Source: Paracoccaceae bacterium
GTDB lineage: Bacteria > Pseudomonadota > Alphaproteobacteria > Rhodobacterales > Rhodobacteraceae
Length of the DNA stretch: 5,363 nucleotides
Direction: 5' to 3'
Assembly: GCA_019090405.1 (NCBI GenBank)
Contig: JAHRVZ010000231.1
Coordinates: 1-5,363 of the forward strand
Below are positions 1 through 5,363 of this stretch, one piece after another (within the stretch, counting starts at the first letter, position 1; every line of letters starts with the position of its first letter). Made by a program: the position numbers and the translations under genes. The notes under the pieces are model-generated. The model worked only from the letters and a program-made list of their open reading frames with translations. It was not told the DNA's origin and did not search any database.

Positions 1-1
1 G

Positions 2-157
2 AACAACATGCTGACAAAAGACAGCTATACCATTGTTCCTTTGGTTCACCGTGGCCGCGTTTCCGCACATGCCGCCTCATTGGGTGGGGTTGTCCTGAAC
101 GTTTGGGATAGCGAATTGTGGAACGTTGCGGATTGGTATCGCAAAGAAGGTTCCTAA
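2..157 (+). CDS. ABC transporter family-5 solute-binding protein, C-terminal fragment (partial)
   Basis: The reading frame is open from the left edge to a TAA at 155-157 and gives the last 51 residues of a protein whose start lies outside the window. The fragment contains VPLVHRGRVSAHA, then SLGGV, then NVWDSELWNVADWY. This resembles the C-terminal end of periplasmic substrate-binding proteins of the peptide/nickel/oligopeptide class (SBP_bac_5, DppA/OppA-like), where a final tryptophan-rich segment closes the fold. The family binds its ligand in the periplasm and delivers it to the permease pair. The two DppB/DppC-like permease genes directly downstream on the same strand support this assignment independently. 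The ligand cannot be told from this fragment; peptides are the default, but family-5 proteins also bind opines, sugars, nickel chelates and other solutes. The signal peptide and ligand pocket are not visible. Confidence 0.85.
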   Translation, partial: NNMLTKDSYTIVPLVHRGRVSAHAASLGGVVLNVWDSELWNVADWYRKEGS

Positions 158-170
158 TACGTTAGGATTC

Positions 171-202
171 TGCCCCGCTCCGGTTCATACCGGGGCGGGG
201 TA
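171..202 (+). promoter_or_regulatory. GC-rich intercistronic hairpin after the binding-protein gene
   Basis: The arms CCCCGCTCCGG (173-183) and CCGGGGCGGGG (190-200) pair over 11 positions with one G-U wobble, around a 6-base TTCATA loop. Two weaker outer pairs (171-202, 172-201) can be added. The hairpin begins 13 bases after the binding-protein stop codon. The sequence after it (TATTTACTAT) has no continuous T-run, so it is a poor intrinsic terminator. In this position such stems commonly protect the upstream mRNA 3' end or let only part of transcription through, giving more binding protein than permease. That role is inferred from location. A full terminator with a separate permease promoter in 200-240 is the alternative. 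Confidence 0.7.
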
Positions 203-243
203 TTTACTATCTCCTCAAAGCAATAATAATAACACTAAGCTGC

Positions 244-248
244 AAAGG
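244..248 (+). promoter_or_regulatory. Ribosome binding site of the first permease gene
   Basis: AAAGG lies 8 bases before the ATG at 257. It is a modest Shine-Dalgarno match at good spacing and supports that start. It is clearly weaker than the G-rich sites of the pnt genes in this window. Confidence 0.5.
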
Positions 249-256
249 CGCCGTAT

Positions 257-1264
257 ATGCTGACCTATACGACAAGACGATTGGTTCTGGCGGTTCCGAC
301 GCTTTTGTTCATTAGTCTTATTCTTTTCCTGCTACTGGAACTCGCCCCCGGTGATCCGATGGCTCAGGTTCCTTTGACCGTCCCTCCTGACGTCAAACAG
401 AAAATGCGCGAAGCACTGGGTCTGGGCGAACCCATGCCCATCCGCTACTGGAAATGGCTTGTACAGTTCTTCTGGATCGAACCGCAGGTTCTGGTCGACT
501 GGATCTTTGGCACTCATTTCTCCGAAGGCGATCTGCGCGTCATCAGCTGGCAGACCCGTTCGCCGGTTATGGATCTGGTGGTTCAGCGTATCCCTCAGAC
601 ATTGTGGGTTGTGGGCACGGCCTATGTCGTTGGCGTGCTTATCGCGCTGCCGATTGGGATATATTCGGCATACAAGCAATATTCGTTCTTTGATCAGGCC
701 GGTACATTTGTGTCGATGGTCGGCTTTTCGGTGCCGCCGTTCTTTAGCGGAGTTCTGGTCATCGTCATCTTTGCGGTCCATCTTGGCTGGTTCCCCTCGA
801 TCTATGACACCACCCATGTTGTCGACAGTTGGGACAGTTTTGTCGTGCAACTTAAACAAATGATCATGCCGGTAATGGTGCTCGCGCTGCAAATCACTGC
901 CCAGATCAGCCGCTATATGCGCGCCTCGATGCTGGACAACCTAAATCAGGACTATGTACGCACCGCACGCGCCAAGGGGTTAACTGAATATACCGTTGTC
1001 ATGGTGCACGTCTTGCGCAACTCGATGATCCCGGTTGTGACTGTGATTGCCCTGGCGGTTCCGGCCGTCTTTGGTGGAGCTATCATCACAGAACAAGTGT
1101 TCAAAGTGAACGGTATTGGCCAGATGCTGATCGTCGCCATTCAGGCCAATGATTTGCCCACTGTACAAACCCTGACGTTTATCTTTGCCATCCTGATTGT
1201 TCTGTTCAATCTGATCGCCGACGTTCTTTATGGCCTTCTAGACCCACGGATTCGCTATGACTGA
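257..1264 (+). CDS. ABC transporter permease, DppB/OppB type
   Basis: This 335-residue protein is one of the two inner-membrane channel subunits of a peptide/dipeptide-class ABC importer, and its length is normal for DppB-like permeases. The N-terminus carries TTRRLVLAVPTLL, then a membrane helix at about 9-29 ending in the family motif ELAPGDP (28-34). A periplasmic segment (about 31-112) follows, and then five further helices near 116-139, 151-175, 200-216, 256-280 and 305-327. The cytoplasmic EAA loop that docks on the ATPase is at about 231-260 (QDYVRTARAKGL and the following LRNSMIPV). The C-terminus LLDPRIRYD is the usual ending. Domains expected are the binding-protein-dependent permease N-terminal part and BPD_transp_1. 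The ATG at 257 is preceded by a fair ribosome site. The gene follows the binding-protein gene by 99 bp and overlaps the next permease gene by 8 bp. The substrate is undetermined, so no gene symbol is given. Confidence 0.93.
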   Translation: MLTYTTRRLVLAVPTLLFISLILFLLLELAPGDPMAQVPLTVPPDVKQKMREALGLGEPMPIRYWKWLVQFFWIEPQVLVDWIFGTHFSEGDLRVISWQTRSPVMDLVVQRIPQTLWVVGTAYVVGVLIALPIGIYSAYKQYSFFDQAGTFVSMVGFSVPPFFSGVLVIVIFAVHLGWFPSIYDTTHVVDSWDSFVVQLKQMIMPVMVLALQITAQISRYMRASMLDNLNQDYVRTARAKGLTEYTVVMVHVLRNSMIPVVTVIALAVPAVFGGAIITEQVFKVNGIGQMLIVAIQANDLPTVQTLTFIFAILIVLFNLIADVLYGLLDPRIRYD

Positions 1265-2168
1265 TCTCAGCAACCCAATCCCGACCAAACCACCGCGCAG
1301 CCAATGGCTCGACATATGGGATCAGTTCAAAACCCATAAAGGCGCGCTTTGGGGGGGAATCATCTTTCTGACGATTGTGGTTCTTGTGTTCCTCGGACCG
1401 TTCTTTTGGAGCATTGACGCCACATTTATCGACATCCGGGCGCGCAATCAGGGACCATCTTTGGCGCATCCTTTTGGCACCGATCAATTGGGCCGCGATA
1501 CCTTTGCCCGGATGATGGCAGGCGGGCGAACATCAGTCTCGGTGGGCATCACCGCGATGTTGCTGGCGTTATCCCTTGGATCGTTCATCGGTATCCTTGC
1601 CGGGTATTTCAGAAAGCTTGACGGCATTCTGATGCGCTTGACCGACCTGTTTCTGGCCTTGCCTCTGCTGCCCTTGCTGCTGGTGATGATGCTATTGTTC
1701 CGCGAACCACTAAGCGCGTCATTTGGCCCCGAGCGTGGCATCTTTATCCTGATCGTTGGCGCCATTGGTATCACCAGCTGGATGCCCACTGCACGTATCG
1801 TTCGTGGCGATGTGCTGGCCCTGAAAGAACGCGAATTTGTTCTGGCGGCGCGGTCCATCGGCACCACAAACAGTAAACTGATTACCCGTCATATCCTACC
1901 AAATGTACTGTCGCCGATCATGGTTTCGGCCACTTTGGGCATTGCCACCGCAATCATCACCGAAAGCGCTTTGTCTTTCTTGGGCCTGGGTTTTCCACCA
2001 GATTTCCCCACCTGGGGCCGATTACTGTTTGATGCGACCGATTACCTGCAGCAATACCCCGAACGGGTGTTCTGGCCCGGCATAGCAATTTCGCTAACGG
2101 TTCTAAGCGTCAACTACCTTGGCGATGGCCTGCGGGATGCGTTGGACCCCCGCATCCGGGGGCGTTAG
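1257..2168 (+). CDS. ABC transporter permease, DppC/OppC type
   Basis: This 303-residue protein is the second channel subunit of the same importer and is expected to form a heterodimer with the DppB-like protein. The cytoplasmic N-terminus contains WDQFKTHKGALWGG, typical of the OppC_N region, followed by helix 1 (about 30-52). A periplasmic stretch holds the diagnostic HPFGTDQLGRD (71-81). Helices follow near 93-117, 128-148, 161-178, 217-240 and 271-290. The ATPase-coupling EAA loop is at about 191-216 (EREFVLAARSIG to HILPN). The motif SFLGLGFPP (240-248) and the ending LDPRIRGR are also typical. The start codon lies inside the end of the upstream gene (shared ATGACTGA), with only a weak ribosome site (ACGGA at 1246-1250), so translation probably depends on ribosomes finishing the first permease. 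No ATPase gene follows; transcription should end in the convergent region just downstream. Confidence 0.94.
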   Translation: MTDLSNPIPTKPPRSQWLDIWDQFKTHKGALWGGIIFLTIVVLVFLGPFFWSIDATFIDIRARNQGPSLAHPFGTDQLGRDTFARMMAGGRTSVSVGITAMLLALSLGSFIGILAGYFRKLDGILMRLTDLFLALPLLPLLLVMMLLFREPLSASFGPERGIFILIVGAIGITSWMPTARIVRGDVLALKEREFVLAARSIGTTNSKLITRHILPNVLSPIMVSATLGIATAIITESALSFLGLGFPPDFPTWGRLLFDATDYLQQYPERVFWPGIAISLTVLSVNYLGDGLRDALDPRIRGR

Positions 2169-2216
2169 GACCAGTACCGGAACAACGACCCACTCTTTCA
2201 ATTTGGCAAAAAATAT

Positions 2217-2240
2217 CCCCGCCGGAGGCAGGGCATTTTT
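2217..2240 (+). terminator. Probable rho-independent terminator of the permease operon
   Basis: CCCCGCC (2217-2223) pairs with GGCAGGG (2227-2233) over seven positions with one internal C-A mismatch and a 3-base loop. After two bases it is followed by TTTTT (2236-2240), and an A-rich stretch lies before the stem. It starts 49 bases after the stop codon of the second permease gene and is the only plausible + strand terminator in the gap. The mismatch and the short loop make it weaker than the terminator on the opposite strand. Confidence 0.5.
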
Positions 2241-2255
2241 CCGGGACGGAAAAAT
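2235..2255. repeat. Perfect 9-bp inverted repeat between the two terminators
   Basis: ATTTTTCCG (2235-2243) and CGGAAAAAT (2247-2255) are exact reverse complements around a GGA centre. The palindrome contains the T-run of the + strand terminator in one arm and most of the T-rich tail of the - strand terminator in the other. It may be a by-product of two T-tracts facing each other, or a structure in its own right. A protein-binding site cannot be excluded. Confidence 0.6.
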
Positions 2256-2287
2256 AAAACATCAAGCGGCGGGCCTTTTGGCCCGCC
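2250..2287 (-). terminator. Rho-independent terminator of pntAB
   Basis: Read on the - strand, GGCGGGCC (2287-2280) and GGCCCGCC (2275-2268) form a perfect 8-bp GC stem with an AAAA loop. The stem starts 19 bases after the pntB stop codon. A T-rich tail, TTTTATTTTT, follows at 2259-2250 after an 8-base spacer. The spacer is longer than in an ideal intrinsic terminator, but stem strength, position and the convergent neighbour make the call likely. On the + strand no T-run follows the stem, so it should act in one direction. Confidence 0.7.
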
Positions 2288-2306
2288 TCAATCATGTAAA
2301 ACCAGA

Positions 2307-3740
2307 TCAGTCGATCATCGGCATCAGTTTGTCCAGCGACGCCTTGGCATCCCCATAAAACATCCGGGTGTTTTCTTTAAAGAACAGCGGATTTTCGATC
2401 CCCGAATACCCCGTTCCCTGCCCGCGCTTGGACACAAACACCTGCTTGGCTTTCCAGCACTCCAACACCGGCATGCCAGCGATTGGACTGTTGGGATCTT
2501 CCTGTGCCGCAGGGTTCACGATGTCATTGGACCCAATCACAATCGCAACGTCAGTGTCCGGGAAATCATCGTTGATTTCGTCCATTTCAAGCACAATGTC
2601 ATAAGGCACCTTGGCCTCGGCCAGCAGTACATTCATATGCCCCGGCAACCGCCCGGCAACCGGATGGATAGCAAAACGCACGGTCTTGCCCTGCGCGCGC
2701 AACTTACGCGTCAGCTCGCTCACCGCTTGCTGCGCTTGCGCCACCGCCATGCCATAGCCCGGAATGATGACTACGCTATCCGCGTCATTCAACGCAGCCG
2801 CCACGCCGTCCGCCTCGATTGCTACCTGTTCGCCTTCGACTTCCATCTGTGGTCCGGAAGTGCCACCAAAACCACCAAGGATCACACTGACGAACGACCG
2901 GTTCATCGCCTTGCACATGATATAGGACAGAATTGCACCCGAAGACCCAACCAAAGCCCCTACAACGATCAACAGATCATTGCCAAGACTGAACCCAATC
3001 GCCGCCGCGGCCCAACCGGAATAGCTGTTCAACATGGAAACAACCACCGGCATATCGGCCCCGCCGATACCCATAATCAGGTGATAGCCAATAAACAAAG
3101 CCGCCAATGTCATCACAAACAACGGCAGGAAACCACCGGTGTTGAAATACCAGATCAGGCACAAAACCGACAGACCTGCAGCAGCCGCATTCAGCATATG
3201 GCCTCCGGGCAACTTAGTTGCCACTGACGATACCTTACCCGCCAACTTGCCATAGGCAATCACCGACCCGGTGAATGTCACCGCACCAATGAAGATGCCC
3301 AAGAACACCTCGACCCTCAGGATTGATTGCTCAACCCCGGTTTTATGCGCCAAAAGTCCGGCAAACCCGTCCAATGCGGCACGTTCCTCATGGCCCATTG
3401 CCAACACATTCCCAAGCTCAAAATGGGCGATGTAGCCGACAAAAACCGCCGCCAGACCAACCAGCGAATGCATCGCAGCCACCAGTTGGGGCATTTCGGT
3501 CATCTGCACGCGCTTGGCGACGACATAGCCGATGGTGCCGCCAGCGGCGAGCAGCAGCAGCGACAACAGCCACAGTCCAGACCCCGGACCAACCAAGGTG
3601 GCGAATATCGCCAGCCCCATGCCCACGATGCCGTACCAAACAGCGCGTTTGGCGCTTTCCTGCCCGCTTAGCCCGCCCAGCGACAGGATAAAAAGAACAG
3701 CCGAAACGACGTATGCCGCAGTTGTGAAACCAAATTCCAT
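2307..3740 (-). CDS. pntB: NAD(P) transhydrogenase subunit beta
   Basis: PntB is the beta subunit of the inner-membrane transhydrogenase, which couples proton entry to hydride transfer from NADH to NADP+ and so makes NADPH. With the ATG at 3740 it has 477 residues, beginning MEFGFTTAAYVV as in known PntB proteins. Nine hydrophobic segments (about 3-21, 35-51, 54-75, 84-105, 143-165, 183-199, 204-222, 230-250, 254-275) fit the nine helices of the beta membrane domain. His91 in MHSLVGLAAV falls at the position of the E. coli proton-pathway histidine, and Asn238 in VSMLNSYSGWAA matches its conserved asparagine. Domain III (about 300-477) binds NADP(H): PGYGMAVAQAQ (327-337), IHPVAGRLPGHMNVLLAEA, VIGSNDIVNPAAQ with Asp406, and SKRGQGTGYSG (437-447), whose Lys-Arg pair suits the 2'-phosphate. 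An in-frame ATG at 3776 would add 12 residues and overlap pntA; it is rejected because the 3740 start has a much better ribosome site and matches homologues. Confidence 0.97.
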   Translation of the reverse strand: MEFGFTTAAYVVSAVLFILSLGGLSGQESAKRAVWYGIVGMGLAIFATLVGPGSGLWLLSLLLLAAGGTIGYVVAKRVQMTEMPQLVAAMHSLVGLAAVFVGYIAHFELGNVLAMGHEERAALDGFAGLLAHKTGVEQSILRVEVFLGIFIGAVTFTGSVIAYGKLAGKVSSVATKLPGGHMLNAAAAGLSVLCLIWYFNTGGFLPLFVMTLAALFIGYHLIMGIGGADMPVVVSMLNSYSGWAAAAIGFSLGNDLLIVVGALVGSSGAILSYIMCKAMNRSFVSVILGGFGGTSGPQMEVEGEQVAIEADGVAAALNDADSVVIIPGYGMAVAQAQQAVSELTRKLRAQGKTVRFAIHPVAGRLPGHMNVLLAEAKVPYDIVLEMDEINDDFPDTDVAIVIGSNDIVNPAAQEDPNSPIAGMPVLECWKAKQVFVSKRGQGTGYSGIENPLFFKENTRMFYGDAKASLDKLMPMID

Positions 3741-3748
3741 CTGTTCGG

Positions 3749-3755
3749 CCCCCTT
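3749..3755 (-). promoter_or_regulatory. Ribosome binding site that fixes the pntB start
   Basis: AAGGGGG on the - strand lies 8 bases before the ATG at 3740. Its two A's belong to the TAA stop codon of pntA (3756-3754), so terminating ribosomes are delivered right onto it. This favours the 3740 start over the upstream in-frame ATG at 3776 and suggests coupled synthesis of the two subunits. Confidence 0.8.
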
Positions 3756-5328
3756 AAGATTTCTGGAACATGGCAAGCATGCGCCGGGTTACAAGGAAAC
3801 CACCAAAGATGTTGATCCCGGCCATAAATATCGACAGACCAGCAAGCACGATCAACAAGAATGAACTTGAACCGATCTGCATCAACGCCCCCAGGATAAT
3901 GATTGATGAAATCGCGTTGGTCACAGCCATCAGCGGCGTGTGCAATGAATGTGCAACGTTCCAAATCACCTGAAATCCAACAAAGCAGGCTAAAACAAAC
4001 ACGATGAAATGCTGCATAAAGCTGGCCGGAGCAACCAGCCCAACCAGCAAAATCAGCCCGCCGCCAACAGCAAGCAATGTCACCTGCTGTTTGGTCGCCG
4101 CCTTGAACGCAGCGGTTTCTTCGGCCCTGATTTCTTCGGGTGTTTTTTCTTTTGTCTTTACCTGCGGCTTAACCGCAATCGCCTGCACCTTGGGTGGAGG
4201 CGGCGGAAAAGTCACTTCTTTCGCGTGGGCAATTGTCGCCCCGCGGATTACATCATCTTCCATATCGTGGTTAATCACACCGTCATTTTCTGGTGTAAGA
4301 TCATCCATCATATGTCTGATATTGTTGGAATAAAGCGTCGACGACTGTGTCGCCATGCGACTTGGGAAATCGGTATATCCAACAATCGTGACATCATTGT
4401 CGGTGACGATCTTTTCGTCCATCACCGTCAGCTCGCAGTTGCCACCTTTTTCAGCGGCAAGGTCAACAATGACCGAACCGGGCTTCATCGCGTCGACCAT
4501 GTCTTTGGTCCACAGGATAGGAGCCGCTCGGTTCGGGATCAGTGCGGTCGTGATGACAATGTCTATATCCGGCGCCAACTCGCGGAACTTGGCAAGCTGT
4601 TTGGCCTGAAACTCGGGCGTAGACGGGGCCGCATAGCCTCCGGTTTCGGCACCATCTGGCAATTCGCTGGCATCAAATTCCAAAAACACAAATTCGGCAC
4701 CCATCGATTCAATCTGTTCGGCCACTTCCGGGCGCACATCAAACGCGTAGGTAATCGCACCCAGCGATGTCGCTGTGCCAATCGCGGCCAGACCGGCAAC
4801 GCCAGCCCCCACAACAAGAACCTTGGCCGGAGGCACCTTGCCCGCAGCCGTGACCTGCCCGGTAAAGAAGCGACCAAAGTTATTCCCCGCCTCGATCACC
4901 GCGCGATAACCGGCGATATTGGCCATGGACGACAGCGCATCCATCTTTTGCGCCCGACTGATACGCGGCACCATATCCATGGCAACGACGGTTGCGCCTT
5001 TGTCGGCAACTTTACCCATCAATTCTTCGTTTGCACCTGGATAGAAGAACGAAATCAGCGTCTGACCTTTGCGCAGGCGTTTGACCTCGGTATCGGTGGG
5101 AGGGCGCACTTTGGCGACGACATCCGCGGCCTTGAACAGCGCGGCACCGGTTTTGACGATCTCAACGCCCGCTGCCTTATAAACCGCATCCGAAAACCCG
5201 GCAGCTTTGCCCGCCCCGGTTTCCAGCACACATTCGTGCCCAAGCTTTTGCAAAAGCCGCGCACTGTCCGGCGTCATGGCAACACGGGATTCCCCGGCAA
5301 ATGTTTCTTTTGGTGTTCCGATTTTCAC
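3754..5328 (-). CDS. pntA: NAD(P) transhydrogenase subunit alpha
   Basis: PntA is the alpha subunit of the same enzyme, holding the cytoplasmic NAD(H)-binding domain I and the first four membrane helices. Its 524 residues are close to the E. coli type (about 510); this is not the split PntAA/PntAB form of Rhodospirillum. The N-terminal lobe (AlaDh_PNT_N) starts with KIGTPKE and RVAMTPDS. The loop RISRAQKMD (122-130) keeps the Arg-Gln-Asp trio (R122, Q127, D130) that faces nicotinamide in this family. The Rossmann motif is VVGAGVAGL (172-180), with Asp197 in FDVRP at the ribose position. The mobile loop around GGYA carries Tyr232. A linker with PPPPP (375-379) and a charged stretch to about 415 leads to four helices (about 415-435, 437-458, 466-486, 488-512). 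The start is GTG at 5328, chosen for its strong G-rich ribosome site and the match to PntA N-termini. pntB starts 13 bases after the stop. The promoter lies outside the window. Confidence 0.97.
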   Translation of the reverse strand: MKIGTPKETFAGESRVAMTPDSARLLQKLGHECVLETGAGKAAGFSDAVYKAAGVEIVKTGAALFKAADVVAKVRPPTDTEVKRLRKGQTLISFFYPGANEELMGKVADKGATVVAMDMVPRISRAQKMDALSSMANIAGYRAVIEAGNNFGRFFTGQVTAAGKVPPAKVLVVGAGVAGLAAIGTATSLGAITYAFDVRPEVAEQIESMGAEFVFLEFDASELPDGAETGGYAAPSTPEFQAKQLAKFRELAPDIDIVITTALIPNRAAPILWTKDMVDAMKPGSVIVDLAAEKGGNCELTVMDEKIVTDNDVTIVGYTDFPSRMATQSSTLYSNNIRHMMDDLTPENDGVINHDMEDDVIRGATIAHAKEVTFPPPPPKVQAIAVKPQVKTKEKTPEEIRAEETAAFKAATKQQVTLLAVGGGLILLVGLVAPASFMQHFIVFVLACFVGFQVIWNVAHSLHTPLMAVTNAISSIIILGALMQIGSSSFLLIVLAGLSIFMAGINIFGGFLVTRRMLAMFQKS

Positions 5329-5334
5329 CCTAAA

Positions 5335-5341
5335 CCCCCCT
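5335..5341 (-). promoter_or_regulatory. Ribosome binding site that fixes the GTG start of pntA
   Basis: AGGGGGG on the - strand ends 6 bases before the GTG at 5328. No ATG lies in frame in the remaining visible upstream sequence. The downstream residues (KIGTPKE) match where PntA proteins begin, so the GTG is the likely start. Confidence 0.75.
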
Positions 5342-5342
5342 G

Positions 5343-5363
5343 GATACTGGCTTTGATACTGGC
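5343..5363. repeat. Two copies of GATACTGGC, 12 bp apart, upstream of pntA
   Basis: GATACTGGC occurs at 5343-5351 and again at 5355-5363, with CTTT-type spacing that gives a 12-bp period. The second copy ends exactly at the window edge, so more copies may follow. It lies just upstream of the pntA ribosome site, in what is probably the 5' untranslated leader or promoter region. A regulator-binding role is only a guess. Confidence 0.45.

Noticed and set aside
200..256. Possible promoter before the DppB-like gene in the AT-rich stretch TATTTACTAT to AATAATAATAAC
   Set aside because: No convincing paired -35 and -10 elements at proper spacing could be seen; AT richness alone is not enough.
332..892. 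Open frame of 186 codons on the - strand, antisense to the DppB-like gene
   Set aside because: The product is highly charged, His/Asp/Arg-rich and of no recognisable family, while the + strand frame is a clear permease with all family motifs.
2119..2358. Short + strand frame running from the end of the DppC-like gene into pntB
   Set aside because: It spans the terminator hairpins and the pntB stop codon, and its product resembles nothing I know. The inverted repeats explain this region better.
2637..3227. Open frame of 196 codons on the + strand, antisense to pntB
   Set aside because: It lies wholly inside pntB, its product is rich in Arg, His and Gln with no recognisable domain, and no good ribosome site is seen. 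It is a by-product of codon use on the other strand.
3741..3776. 12-residue N-terminal extension of PntB from an upstream ATG
   Set aside because: The extension (MPCSRNLKGAEQ) overlaps the pntA coding end and consists of the translated ribosome site. PntB homologues begin at the MEFGF-like methionine.
1..5363. Search for an undescribed system, mobile element, CRISPR array or RNA gene
   Set aside because: All five genes belong to well-known families with intact motifs, intergenic space is short, and no transposase, array-like repeats, tRNA-like fold or attachment site was seen.

Overview
The window looks like a core-genome segment of an alphaproteobacterium, probably of the Rhodobacterales/Roseobacter type. 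I infer this from the protein style (PntB with a long loop before its fifth membrane segment, two-gene pntAB), the moderate GC content and the compact gene spacing. It was not tested by any search. There are five protein-coding genes, one of them cut by the left edge. No RNA genes, mobile elements or CRISPR arrays were seen.

Left half, + strand (1-2168): the 3' end of a family-5 (peptide/dipeptide-type) periplasmic solute-binding protein gene is followed by a 99-bp gap holding a strong GC hairpin. Then come two ABC permease genes of the DppB and DppC type, which overlap by 8 bp. Together they encode the receptor and the membrane channel of a peptide- or dipeptide-like ABC importer. The ATPase subunits that would power it are not in the window and must lie upstream or elsewhere.

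Centre (2169-2306): a 138-bp convergent intergenic region holds three adjacent inverted repeats. They read as a terminator for each strand plus a short palindrome between them that contains both T-tracts.

Right half, - strand (2307-5328): pntA and then pntB encode the two subunits of the membrane-bound, proton-translocating NAD(P) transhydrogenase, in the E. coli-like two-gene form. PntA carries the NAD(H)-binding domain I and four membrane helices; PntB carries nine membrane helices and the NADP(H)-binding domain III. Both genes have G-rich Shine-Dalgarno sequences. pntA starts with GTG, and the pntB ribosome site abuts the pntA stop codon, so the two are surely co-transcribed and probably translationally coupled. 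Only 35 bp upstream of pntA are visible; they include two copies of a 9-bp repeat spaced 12 bp apart.

I see no undescribed system here. All five genes belong to well-known families, and the observations worth a second look concern RNA structure and small sequence details.
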